Shown here in pieces: positions 16,073 to 24,744 of a stretch of DNA of 64,000 bases. The position numbers were made by a program, and so were the translations under genes. Within the stretch, counting starts at the first letter, position 1, and each line of letters opens with the position of its first letter. Under the pieces are notes generated by a model, which saw nothing but the letters and a program-made list of their open reading frames with translations, did no database searches and was not told the origin of the DNA. The DNA is from Actinomadura violacea (GTDB lineage Bacteria; Actinomycetota; Actinomycetes; Streptosporangiales; Streptosporangiaceae), in the NCBI RefSeq assembly GCF_017573465.1, contig NZ_JAGEPF010000041.1:26006-90005 (forward strand). The letters run 5' to 3'.

Positions 16073-18696
16073 CGGTTCCCTTCACCGTCCTCGGGTCTCC
16101 CGGGCTGGCCGGGCGCGGACGACTCGCCCCGGCCGCGCCGCCATCCGCTCTGCATCGATGTCATGACCGAACGGGCCCGCTCCGGCGAGCGGCCGGTGCC
16201 GCGTCCCGGCGGGCGCTGCTCGCCGCTGTCCCGGCTGGACGGGGGCGCGTCGCGCAGCTGCGGCGCGAGGTTGGCGCGGCGGACGCGGCGCGGCATGCCG
16301 GCGTGGCTGCCGCCGGGGTGGCCGGCGCCGGGCTGGGCGCCCGGCTGCTGCGGCGCGGGCCCGGCGGGCGGGCCGCCCGCGGGCCCCGACGGGGCGGGCG
16401 GCGGCACGGACGGGGGTCCGGTCAGCGGCACGGACGGCGGCGGGGCGCCCGGCGTCGCGCCGAGCGGGTCCTCGGCGGACACGATCCGGTGCCGTCCGGT
16501 GGAGTCGTCCGCGTGGCCCGGCAGGTCCCGCCCGGTGACGGGCAGCGGACCGGTTCCCGTGACGGGCAGAGGCCCGGTTCCGGTGACGGGCAGCGGGCCG
16601 GTCCCGGAGGTCGGCAGCGGACCGGTTCCGGTGGCCGGCATCGGGCCGGTTCCGGTGACCGGCAGGGGGCCCGTCCCGCCCGGCGCCGGGTGGCCCGGGT
16701 CGCGCGGCCCGGGGTGGGCGCCCGCCATCGCGGGGGCGTTCGCCGGGGCGTTCGCGGCGGCGTGCTCCTCGGCGCGCGAGTCCGCGGCGCCGCCCTGCCC
16801 GATCCGGTCCGCCGGCACCACGAGGGAGTGCGGCAGCAGCACGATCGTCTTGATGCCGCCGTAGGCGTTCGGCTCCAGCACGACCCGGATCCCGTGCCGG
16901 TACGCCAGGCTGGTGACCACGAACAGGCCGAGCTGGTCGCCGTCGGCCAGGTCGAACTCCGGCGGCCGGGCGAGCCGGTGGTTGATCGCCGCGAGCTTCT
17001 CCGGCGCCATGCCGAGGCCGCGGTCCTGGATCTCCACCACGAAGCCCTGCCCGACGAGCCCGGCGTCGACCTCGACCGGCGTGTTCGGCGGCGAGAAGAC
17101 GGCGGCGTTCTCGATCAGCTCGGCCATCAGGTGGATGACGTCCGCGACGGCGGCGCCGACGATCCCCTCCTGCGCGGAGGTCACCACGTCGACGCGGGAG
17201 TAGTCCTCGATCTCGCCGACGGCGCCGCGCAGCACGTCGACGATCCCGACGGGGTGCCGCCAGCCGCGGCCCGGCGCGGCGCCGGACAGGATGACCAGGC
17301 CCTCGGCCTGTCGCCGCATGCGGGTGGTGAGGTGGTCGATCGCGAACAGGTCGGCCAGCGCCTCCGGGTCGGACGCCTTGCGCTCCAGCGTGTCGAGCAT
17401 CGCCAGCTGGCGGTGCAGCAGCGACTGGTTGCGCCGGGCCATGTTCTGGAACACCTGGTTGACGGCCTTGCGCAGGTCGGCCTGCCCGACGGCCGCGACG
17501 ACCGCGGTGCGCTGGACGCTGGAGAACGCGTCCGCGACGTTCGCCACCTCGGCCGTCTTGCCGAGCCTCAGCGGCGGCGCCTCGGCCGCCACGTCGACCT
17601 CGTCGCCGCGGCTGAGCCGGCCGACCAGGCCCGGCAGCCGCTCCTCCGCCAGCGAGCGGGCGGCGCTCTGCAGGCCGAGCAGGTCGCGGCCGATGCGGCG
17701 GGCGAACCGGATCACCAGGACGAGGGTCAGCAGGACCGCGACGAGGCCGAGGCCGCCGACGAGGGCGAGCCGCCACAGCGTCCGGTCCGAGGTCTTCTTG
17801 GCGTCGCCGGCCAGCACGGTCCGGGACTTGAGCAGCGCGCCGTCCAGCGCGCCGATGAACCCCTTCGACTCCTGCTCCCAGACGGCGGGCGAGAGCGTCA
17901 GCCGGCCCTTGGGTCCGGCCGCGAGGATGCGGTCCTCCACGCTGGTGAAGGTGGTGGCGGGCGGGGAGCCGAGCGCCTGCCGGAAGGGGGCGCCGTTGGC
18001 GGGGGTGAAGTCGGAGAGGCTCGTCGTCTGCAGGTAGCGCCGCTCGTACACCAGCTGGTTGATCGCGGCGTACTCGGCGGGGCTCATCTTGCCGCCGCCG
18101 ACGAGCACGCCGCCGACGAGCGTCGCCTCCCGGCCGCTCAGCTCGATGGCCCGCGACATGCCGGTCAGGTGGTACGCCTGCTGGTAGCCGTTGTCGGCGA
18201 CCAGCAGGTAGATGAACCGGAAGTGGGACTCGATGATGTCGTTGTAGGCGTTGAACGCGTCGAGCTTGTTCAGCGCGCCGGAGTCGACCTCGTCGCGGAC
18301 CTTCCCGATGGTGTTGAGCTTGCCGATCAGCACCGACAGCCGCTGCTTCATCTGCCCGGTCATCGTGTCGCGGAACCTGCCGGACTTGGCGGCCTGGTTC
18401 ATCTGGACGATCGTGCCGTCGACCTTCTTGCGGACGGCGTCCAGCGAGGTGCGGGGCAGCCGCCCGCGGCCCGCGAGCCACACCACCGACTCCTGGCGCT
18501 CCTGCGCCACCGTCACCAGCATCGGCTGCACCGCGTTGCCGTAGACCTCGTTGGCGGTGTCGATGTTGCGCTGGTGGAGCGCCTCGGACGCGGTGCTCTG
18601 GGCGGCGAAGCCCCACAGCGTGATCAGGGAGACGACCGGGACGACGAGCATGCCGTACAGCGATAGCCGGAACGAGCGCCGGCGAGGGGTCCTCAC
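16069..18696 (-). CDS. cvnA: Conservon sensor protein CvnA, nitrate/nitrite-sensing-domain histidine kinase-like
   Basis: An 875-residue membrane sensor that opens the conservon. TM1 is near residues 10-32 (LYGMLVVPVVSLITLWGF). A ~270-residue extracytoplasmic NIT-like domain follows, then TM2 near 305-335 (LVGGLGLVAVLLTLVLVIRF), HAMP, a dimerisation helix (NMARRNQSLLHRQLAML) without the standard phospho-His HE motif, and an HATPase domain with N-box LMAELIENAAVFSPP, G1 IQDRGLGM and G2 DGDQLGLFVV. The C-terminal ~220 residues are proline-rich and low-complexity, including tandem repeats of TGPLPVTG (~672-722). CvnA proteins bind CvnB/C/D and may sense small molecules. Its start faces the roadblock gene at 18928 across 231 bases. 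Confidence 0.92.
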   Translation of the reverse strand: MRTPRRRSFRLSLYGMLVVPVVSLITLWGFAAQSTASEALHQRNIDTANEVYGNAVQPMLVTVAQERQESVVWLAGRGRLPRTSLDAVRKKVDGTIVQMNQAAKSGRFRDTMTGQMKQRLSVLIGKLNTIGKVRDEVDSGALNKLDAFNAYNDIIESHFRFIYLLVADNGYQQAYHLTGMSRAIELSGREATLVGGVLVGGGKMSPAEYAAINQLVYERRYLQTTSLSDFTPANGAPFRQALGSPPATTFTSVEDRILAAGPKGRLTLSPAVWEQESKGFIGALDGALLKSRTVLAGDAKKTSDRTLWRLALVGGLGLVAVLLTLVLVIRFARRIGRDLLGLQSAARSLAEERLPGLVGRLSRGDEVDVAAEAPPLRLGKTAEVANVADAFSSVQRTAVVAAVGQADLRKAVNQVFQNMARRNQSLLHRQLAMLDTLERKASDPEALADLFAIDHLTTRMRRQAEGLVILSGAAPGRGWRHPVGIVDVLRGAVGEIEDYSRVDVVTSAQEGIVGAAVADVIHLMAELIENAAVFSPPNTPVEVDAGLVGQGFVVEIQDRGLGMAPEKLAAINHRLARPPEFDLADGDQLGLFVVTSLAYRHGIRVVLEPNAYGGIKTIVLLPHSLVVPADRIGQGGAADSRAEEHAAANAPANAPAMAGAHPGPRDPGHPAPGGTGPLPVTGTGPMPATGTGPLPTSGTGPLPVTGTGPLPVTGTGPLPVTGRDLPGHADDSTGRHRIVSAEDPLGATPGAPPPSVPLTGPPSVPPPAPSGPAGGPPAGPAPQQPGAQPGAGHPGGSHAGMPRRVRRANLAPQLRDAPPSSRDSGEQRPPGRGTGRSPERARSVMTSMQSGWRRGRGESSAPGQPGRPEDGEGNR
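16530..16681 (-). repeat. cvnA: 24-bp tandem repeat inside cvnA (TGPLPVTG units)
   Basis: About six successive 24-base units encode TGPLPVTG and variants (TGPMPATG, TGPLPTSG). They form a minisatellite in the cytosolic low-complexity tail of CvnA. The units differ by only a few bases, so copy number is likely to vary between strains. Each unit reads as an LPxTG-like peptide, but this part is predicted to be cytoplasmic. Confidence 0.85.
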
Positions 18697-18927
18697 TTGC
18701 CGAAACGGTGGTGAGCGGGGCGGACACAGCTGATCTGGTCGTTCATGTTCGTCTCTCTCAAGCTTCGATGTCGGGCTGGTCGGGACGAGGTCCGTGACAC
18801 CTTAGCCAGGAACTTGATCATGTGCGGTGGTTTCGGGTCTTATTTCACACTCTGGCGGTATTGGCTGAGCGGGACCGCCGGCGGATGGCACGATGTCACC
18901 TCGTTTACCGTCCGGAGGAGAAGCCAC

Positions 18928-19329
18928 ATGACAGTGCGCGACGCGTCGACCGATCGGCTGGACTGGCTGATCGACGGGTTCGTCAAGCGCGTGCCCCAGG
19001 TGACCAGGGCCGTCGTGCAGTCGGCGGACGGCCTGCTCATCGGCGCCTCGTCCGGCATGACCTCCGACGACGCGGACCACCTGTCCGCGCTCGCGGCCGG
19101 CCTGCAGAGCCTCGCGCGGGGCGCCCGGCTCCAGTTCGGCGCGAACGAGGTGCATCAGACGATCATCGAGATGAGCGACGCCTTCCTGTTCGTCACCGCG
19201 GCGGGCGAGGGCGCGTCGCTGACGGTGCTGAGCACCGCCGACGTCGACCCCGCCCAGATCAGCTACGAGATGGCCCTGCTGGTCAACCAGGTCGGCGAGC
19301 ACCTCTCGTCCCGCCCCCGCCTGCACTGA
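18928..19329 (+). CDS. Second roadblock/LC7 domain protein, divergent from the conservon
   Basis: A 133-residue roadblock/LC7 protein clearly related to cvnB: VTRAVVQSADGLLIGASSGM, DHLSALAAGLQSLARGARLQ, HQTIIEMSDAFLFVTAAGEG and ISYEMALLVNQVGEHL. The ATG at 18928 is preceded by GGAGGAG at 18914-18920. It has no DUF742 or GTPase gene of its own and is transcribed away from cvnA, so it may compete with CvnB for the GTPase or form mixed dimers. The 231-base intergenic region probably holds both promoters. Confidence 0.92.
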   Translation: MTVRDASTDRLDWLIDGFVKRVPQVTRAVVQSADGLLIGASSGMTSDDADHLSALAAGLQSLARGARLQFGANEVHQTIIEMSDAFLFVTAAGEGASLTVLSTADVDPAQISYEMALLVNQVGEHLSSRPRLH

Positions 19330-19478
19330 CCCGGCACCCTCCGACCCAGGCCGCCGGGTCGGCGGGGCGTTCGCGCGGTCTCCGAGGTTCACGGGCTTTT
19401 GGTGCGTCTCTGGCGCTGAGGTGATCAGCGCCGGGGAAGTGCACCGATACCCGACGAACCCTGATTCGAGGAGAGATC

Positions 19479-21287
19479 GTGAACGCCATGCCGTCGCTGG
19501 AGGACCGGGCCGATTTCGAGAACGCGGACAAGGGGTTCGTCGGCACGGCGTCGCAGCCGGAGATCAAGGACGGGTCGGGCCGGGTCGTGTGGGACCTGGA
19601 CGCCTACGGCTTCCTCGACGCCGACTGCCCCGGCACCGCGAACCCGAGCCTGTGGCGGCAGTCGCAGCTCACCGCCAAGCACGGCCTCTACCAGGTCGCG
19701 GACGGCGTCTACCAGGTGCGCGGCTTCGACCTGTCGAACATCTCGTTCATCGAGGCCGACACCGGCGTCATCGTCGTCGACCCGCTGCTGTCGGTCGAAT
19801 GCGCGGCGGCGGCGCTGGCGCTGTACCGGGAGCACCGCGGGGACCGTCCGGTGACCGCGGTGATCTACACCCATTCGCACGCCGACCACTTCGGCGGCGT
19901 CCGCGGCGTGGTGCCGGAGGGCGCGCGGATCCCGATCATCGCGCCGGCCGGGTTCCTGGAGCACGCCGTCGCCGAGAACGTCTACGCCGGCACCGCGATG
20001 AACCGGCGCGCGATCTTCATGTACGGGGCGATGCTGCCCCGCGACGCCACCGGGCAGATCGGCGCCGGGCTCGGCCCGACGACGTCCACCGGCACGATCT
20101 CGCTGATCGAGCCGAACCTGTCGGTCACCGAGACCGGGCAGGAGGAGGTGCTCGACGGCGTCCGGATCGTGTTCCAGCTGACGCCCGGCACCGAGGCGCC
20201 CGCGGAGATGAACTTCCACATCCCCGGACGGCGCGTCCTGTGCATGGCCGAGAACGCCACCCACAACCTGCACAACGTGCTGACGCTGCGCGGCGCGGTC
20301 GTCCGGGACCCGCGCGTGTGGGCGCACTACCTGACCGAGGCGATCGAGATGTTCGCCGCCGACTCCGACGTGCTGTTCGCCTCGCACCACTGGCCGACGT
20401 GGGGCACCCGCGAACTGACCGGGTTCCTGTCGCAGCAGCGGGACCTGTACGCCTACATCCACGACCAGACGCTGCGGATGCTGAACCAGGGCTACACCGG
20501 CACCGAGATCGCCGAGCGGATCCAGATGCCGCCCGCGCTGGAACGGGCCTGGCACACCCACGGCTACTACGGCTCGGTCTCCCACAACGTCAAGGCCGTC
20601 TACCAGCGGTACATGGGATGGTTCGACGGCAACCCCGCCCACCTGTGGGAACTGCCGCCCGAGGAGTCGGCGAAGAAGCACGTCGAGTTCATGGGCGGCG
20701 CGCGGAGCATCATCCCCAAGGCGCGGGCCGCGTTCGAGGACGGCGAGACGCGCTGGGCCGCGCAGGTCCTCAACTACGTCGTGTTCGCCGACCCGTCCGA
20801 CACCGAGGCCCGCGAACTCCTCGCCCAGGTCTACGACGCCCTCGGGCACGGCAGCGAGAACGGCACCTGGCGCAACTTCTACCTCCAGGGCGCCGCCGAA
20901 CTGCGCGGCCACAAGCCGACGAACGCCCTCGACACCTCGTCCGCGGACGTCCTCATGGCGCTCAGCGTCGAGCAGGTCTTCGACTCGCTGGCGATCCGCG
21001 TCGACGGCCCCCGCGCCTGGGAGACCCGGCTGACCATCGACTGCAACTTCACCGACCTCAAGGACGAGGTCCGGCTCAGCCTCGCCAACGGCGTCCTCAC
21101 CCAGACCCGCGCGCACGACGGCACCGCCGCCGACCTCACACTGACGATGACCAAGCCGCAGCTGCTCCGGCTGGCCTCGACCGGGGACCTCGGCGACGTC
21201 CAGGCCGACGGCGACCGCCAGGCCCTCGCCACCCTCTTCGGCCTCCTGGACGACCCCGACCGCGACTTCGACATCGTCACGCCCTGA
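19479..21287 (+). CDS. Alkyl sulfatase, metallo-beta-lactamase fold (SdsA1-like)
   Basis: A 602-residue type III alkylsulfatase-like enzyme that hydrolyses alkyl sulfate esters to alcohol and sulfate. The binuclear zinc site appears as THSHADHFGG (~130-139), with AENATHNLHN and the later ASHHWPTWGT. The central dimerisation segment and a C-terminal SCP2-like lipid-binding domain (FDSLAIRVDGPRAWETRLTI to the end) are present, so the three-domain architecture is complete. No Sec signal is visible; many SdsA-type enzymes are exported, so location is uncertain. The start is GTG at 19479 with GAGGAGAG upstream. It ends 16 bases from a convergent sulfotransferase gene. Confidence 0.93.
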   Translation: MNAMPSLEDRADFENADKGFVGTASQPEIKDGSGRVVWDLDAYGFLDADCPGTANPSLWRQSQLTAKHGLYQVADGVYQVRGFDLSNISFIEADTGVIVVDPLLSVECAAAALALYREHRGDRPVTAVIYTHSHADHFGGVRGVVPEGARIPIIAPAGFLEHAVAENVYAGTAMNRRAIFMYGAMLPRDATGQIGAGLGPTTSTGTISLIEPNLSVTETGQEEVLDGVRIVFQLTPGTEAPAEMNFHIPGRRVLCMAENATHNLHNVLTLRGAVVRDPRVWAHYLTEAIEMFAADSDVLFASHHWPTWGTRELTGFLSQQRDLYAYIHDQTLRMLNQGYTGTEIAERIQMPPALERAWHTHGYYGSVSHNVKAVYQRYMGWFDGNPAHLWELPPEESAKKHVEFMGGARSIIPKARAAFEDGETRWAAQVLNYVVFADPSDTEARELLAQVYDALGHGSENGTWRNFYLQGAAELRGHKPTNALDTSSADVLMALSVEQVFDSLAIRVDGPRAWETRLTIDCNFTDLKDEVRLSLANGVLTQTRAHDGTAADLTLTMTKPQLLRLASTGDLGDVQADGDRQALATLFGLLDDPDRDFDIVTP

Positions 21288-21303
21288 CGCGCGGCCTTCG
21301 GGA

Positions 21304-22308
21304 TCAGCGCGGGGGCCGGACGGCCTTGCTGATGATCTCGGCGATGTTGTAGCCGACGAGGCTCGCCACGTCGGCCAGCCCGGGGGTGCTGAGGATCGTG
21401 TTGGCCTGGCCGGCGTCGAGGCTGTGGTGCCAGCGCGTGTCGGCCTTGGGCTTGTCGTCGCTCCAGTAGGCCCGGGCGTGCTTCACGAACTCCTCGGCGT
21501 CCGCCCGCGCGCTCTCTGAGAGCCGTCCGATGGACTCGTTGATCTGGTCGATGCCCACGTACGGGACGAAGGAGCTCCAGTTGCCGCCGGCGTCGTGGAG
21601 CCGGGAGTTGTCGGGCTTGGCGTCCAGCGGCAGGTGCAGGAACGCGGCCAGGCGCTCCAGCGCGACCTCCCGGTCCGCCATGTAGTCCTCGTAGCGGACG
21701 ACCATGTTCGGCAGCCCGTGCCCGTTGACGGTGCGGAGGGTGTCGACGTAGATGTCCCGCCAGATGTTGGCGCCCTGCCACAGCTGCTGACCGGTCCGGT
21801 GCTGGTGGCTGAACGCGAACGCGATCGGGTTCCGCGCCGTGATCACCACCTTCAGCTCCGCACGGTCGCCCGAGGCGGCGGGGGCTGCGGCGCGCTGCGC
21901 GAGGGCGCGCCGCAGCCAGCCGACGTACTTGCTGCCGTCGATGACCGCGGAGGCGCCCAGGGAGCGGGCGAGCCGGCCGTGCATGCCGAGGATGTCGTCG
22001 TAGGACGCGCTGTCCCGGAAGGCGTCGGTGAAGTGCGGGCAGCGCCTGCCGAGCAGGTCGCAGGGCCCGCAGCCGCGCCCGTACTCGTCGTCGCCGCTGA
22101 GCCCGGGGAGCTTGGTGTAGTTGTTCAGCTCGCCGACGTAGTGGGCCTTCGGGATCCGGGTGGTCATGTCGCGCCCGATCAGCGTCGAGCCCGAGAACGG
22201 GGTGCCGACGATGAAGACCGACGCCGGGGACCGGTCCTGCGCCTTCGGGAGTTTCGACCGGAGGCTCGTGAACCTTCCGGCGGGAACCTCTCGCGTCTCA
22301 GCGTCCAT
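21304..22308 (-). CDS. PAPS-dependent sulfotransferase family protein
   Basis: A 334-residue protein with the sulfotransferase P-loop-like PAPS 5'-phosphosulfate motif SVFIVGTPFSGSTLIG (~30-45) and a plausible 3'-phosphate region (VVITARNPIAFAFSHQHRTG; the family has RxPxxxxxS). The middle carries a CGPCDLLGRRCPHF cysteine cluster, which may bind metal. It would transfer sulfate from PAPS to a carbohydrate or small-molecule hydroxyl. The start is placed at ATG 22308 (residue 35 of the longest frame), because the upstream extension is low-complexity His/Pro sequence. 22410 cannot be excluded. Confidence 0.82.
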   Translation of the reverse strand: MDAETREVPAGRFTSLRSKLPKAQDRSPASVFIVGTPFSGSTLIGRDMTTRIPKAHYVGELNNYTKLPGLSGDDEYGRGCGPCDLLGRRCPHFTDAFRDSASYDDILGMHGRLARSLGASAVIDGSKYVGWLRRALAQRAAAPAASGDRAELKVVITARNPIAFAFSHQHRTGQQLWQGANIWRDIYVDTLRTVNGHGLPNMVVRYEDYMADREVALERLAAFLHLPLDAKPDNSRLHDAGGNWSSFVPYVGIDQINESIGRLSESARADAEEFVKHARAYWSDDKPKADTRWHHSLDAGQANTILSTPGLADVASLVGYNIAEIISKAVRPPR

Positions 22309-22569
22309 GTTCACGTCCACGGTGATGATGCAGGCGATCGCGGAGTCGCCCGTCCAGGGGTGGTGGTGCCGGGGCGGTGTCCGGAGCGGGGCCGGCACCG
22401 AGCGTGCCACCGGGTCCGGGTGGCCTTCCGTCCGGGATCACGGGATCGTCGCAGGTCACCTGCCGGACGAGAGGGTCACACCGGCGCCAGTTTCGCATAT
22501 TTCGGGCGGCTGTGCCGCCCGCCGCCCGGACCAAGATCGTCGTTGGCCGGATCCGGCATCCGCGGCGGG

Positions 22570-23874
22570 TCAGTGATCGCCGTTCACGGCGGTCGGGGCG
22601 TGCTCGGCCCGCGCCGGCGGGAGGCGGTGCAGGATCGAGACGGTGCCGTCCGGCGGGCGGTGGTCGGGGGCGCCGTCCGGCGGGCGCGGGACGGCCGCGA
22701 CGTTCTGCGCGTCGCCGGCCTGCTGCCGGCGGGTGATGAACTGGTCGATCCGCCAGCGGGCGCGCTCGGCCTCGCTGCGGGCGGCGTCCCGCTCGGCGAT
22801 CAGCATCGCGGCCCGGGCCCGCAGCTCCTCGATGAGGCGGGCCTGCTCGTCCAGCTCGGCCTGCTGCTCGCCGAGCGACGCGCGGGTCTGGTCGAGGCGC
22901 TCGTGCGCGGAGCGCGTGCTCTCCAGCGCGCGGTCGCGCTGAAGGAGGGCGTCCTGGATCTGCTCGCGGGCGTCGCGGGCGTGCTGCTCGGTCTGGACGC
23001 GGGCGGCGTGCTCCGCGCGCGCTTCGCCGCGGGCCTGGTGCGCGTCCTGGAGGGCGCGGGCGCGTTCGGTGGAGACCTCCTCCAGCCGCAGCCGCTGCTG
23101 CCTCAGCTCGGCGGTCACCGTCGCGGCCTGCTCGCGGGCGGCCTTTTCGGCGCCCTGCGCGGTGACGAGGTCGGCGCGCAGCCGCTTGACCTCCTCCAGC
23201 GACGCCTGGAGCGTCCGGCTCAGCTCGGAGATCTGCTCGCCCTGCCGGGCCCGGTCGGCGCGGGCGGCGGCGAGCGCCGCGTTGACCTCCTCGGCGGTGC
23301 GGGCGAGCTGCTCGAAGCGGCGGACCGCCTGGTCGCGGCCGGCGGCGGCCTCGCTGAACCGGCCGCGCAGGTCCGCGGCGAGCGCCTCGGCCTCGTCGGC
23401 GCGGCGGCGCTGGGCGTCGGCGGCGGCGAGGGCCTCCTCGGCGCGGGTCCGCGCGGCGTCGGCCGTCCGGTGCGCCTCGGCCTCGACCGCCGCGGTCTCG
23501 GCGCGGAGCTGCGCCATCCGCGCCTCGACGCCGGCGACGGTGAGCTCGCCGTCCAGGGCGCCGGTGAGCAGGGCGGCCGTCGACTCCAGGCGTTCGACGA
23601 GGTCCCATGCGCGGGCGACGTGGCCGCCGAGGCCGGGCGCGGCGAGGCCGCGTTCGCGCTGCTCGGCGGCCGCCGCCTCGCACGCCGAGGGGCCGGGGCC
23701 GGTGACGCAGAACCGGCGGGGCGGCTGGCCCGGCGCCTGCGGGACGGGCCGCCGGCAGAACCCGCACGGCCGCGCGGCGGGCTGCATGGCGTGCGCGGGC
23801 GGGTGCTGCCGGACGGCGGGCGCGCGGTCGGCGTCGGCGCCCGGTGTGCTCTCGATGACGACCTCCAAGGACAT
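22570..23874 (-). CDS. Long coiled-coil protein with N-terminal Cys cluster
   Basis: A 434-residue protein. The N-terminus carries a likely zinc-binding Cys pattern, CGFCRRPVPQ followed by FCVTGPGPSAC (~37-64), reminiscent of small Zn ribbons in actinobacterial plasmid and phage proteins. From ~90 to ~385 it is an almost continuous coiled coil rich in Ala, Glu, Arg and Gln (for example RADEAEALAADLRGRFSEAA). The C-terminal ~45 residues are proline-rich. It resembles KfrA- or SMC-arm-like proteins in composition only; no DNA-binding HTH is evident. It could have a scaffold or DNA-organising role, but function is unknown. Confidence 0.72.
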   Translation of the reverse strand: MSLEVVIESTPGADADRAPAVRQHPPAHAMQPAARPCGFCRRPVPQAPGQPPRRFCVTGPGPSACEAAAAEQRERGLAAPGLGGHVARAWDLVERLESTAALLTGALDGELTVAGVEARMAQLRAETAAVEAEAHRTADAARTRAEEALAAADAQRRRADEAEALAADLRGRFSEAAAGRDQAVRRFEQLARTAEEVNAALAAARADRARQGEQISELSRTLQASLEEVKRLRADLVTAQGAEKAAREQAATVTAELRQQRLRLEEVSTERARALQDAHQARGEARAEHAARVQTEQHARDAREQIQDALLQRDRALESTRSAHERLDQTRASLGEQQAELDEQARLIEELRARAAMLIAERDAARSEAERARWRIDQFITRRQQAGDAQNVAAVPRPPDGAPDHRPPDGTVSILHRLPPARAEHAPTAVNGDH

Positions 23875-23986
23875 GGGCCACTGGGCGGAGAACGGGGAAT
23901 GGCGACGACGGTAGCCGCACGGCGCTTAGCACCGCGTCAGCAATGGCTCAACATTCCCTTAAGGACTCCGGGAATGGTGCGGCCGT

Positions 23987-24508
23987 TCAGTATTCGTAGA
24001 CCTGGACGATCGTGGGGTGGTCGTTCCACGAGGCGATGACGGTGGAGCCGTGCGCGCCGTCGGTCAGTTCGACGCGAATCCAGGTCGTCTGCCGCCACAC
24101 CTTCGTCTGGAAACCGTTGTCGGGCGCCGCCGACACCAGTTCCGCCGAACGCGGCGTGACCGCCAGGACGACCCGTCCGCACCGGACGTTGTAGGTGCGC
24201 CTCTTGCCGGCGAGCGCATCGGGTGCCATGCCGGGAGACGGGGGCTTGCGCGCCCGGGCCCGCTGGGACGGCCGCTTCGCCGAGGAGCGCGCGGGGGTGG
24301 GCCGTCCGGACGGCGCCGTGTCGGAGGCCGAGGTCGGCGGGGCCGGCGGGCGCCGTGTCGCCACCGGGATGCCGGCGGCGAGGTCGGGCGAGGCGAGCAC
24401 GGTGCCGCGCAGGGCGTCGCCGACGCCCGCCCAGCTGACCGTGACGCTGGACGCGGTGACCGCGCCCCACACCAGCGCGAATTTGATCGACACCTTCATG
24501 CGCCGCAT
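23987..24508 (-). CDS. Conserved hypothetical membrane-anchored/exported protein
   Basis: A small protein of ~173 residues. A cytosolic RRMKV start is followed by one hydrophobic segment (ALVWGAVTASSVTVSWAGV), then a Pro/Ser/Ala-rich linker. A compact C-terminal domain of ~75 residues (RTYNVRCGRVVLAV, SAELVSAAPDNGFQTKVWRQ, WIRVELTD, STVIASWNDHP) looks like an all-beta fold. Similar sequences occur in other actinomycetes as conserved hypotheticals; I know of no function. The start at 24508 is chosen because it leaves a short N-terminal charge cluster before the TM segment; 24499 and 24550 are alternatives. Confidence 0.62.
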   Translation of the reverse strand: MRRMKVSIKFALVWGAVTASSVTVSWAGVGDALRGTVLASPDLAAGIPVATRRPPAPPTSASDTAPSGRPTPARSSAKRPSQRARARKPPSPGMAPDALAGKRRTYNVRCGRVVLAVTPRSAELVSAAPDNGFQTKVWRQTTWIRVELTDGAHGSTVIASWNDHPTIVQVYEY

Positions 24509-24744
24509 TTCTTCGACCCCGTTCTCGAACCGCCGCCGCGGAACAGGCATCGGACAACGATCCGAAGGCCGCCGGGAACGCTAACGGCATAATGGCGGGC
24601 GGCGCAAGCCGGCGGCCGTGCGCGTATCCGAGGGCGTTAAAGGTCGCCGATGCATCGCTTAAGAGCTTCTGAAGGACGTTCCGGGGCGCCCTTTCCGCAA
24701 TTACTCTCTCGATCTCGCCGATGGCGTCCTCAGATGGGAGTCCG

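Noticed and set aside
16530..16681. LPVTG repeats as sortase signals
   Set aside because: They lie in the predicted cytosolic tail of a sensor kinase, not at a C-terminus followed by a TM helix and basic residues.
16060..18666. An 868-codon plus-strand frame opposite cvnA
   Set aside because: Antisense shadow. The minus strand has HAMP and HATPase motifs and couples to cvnB.
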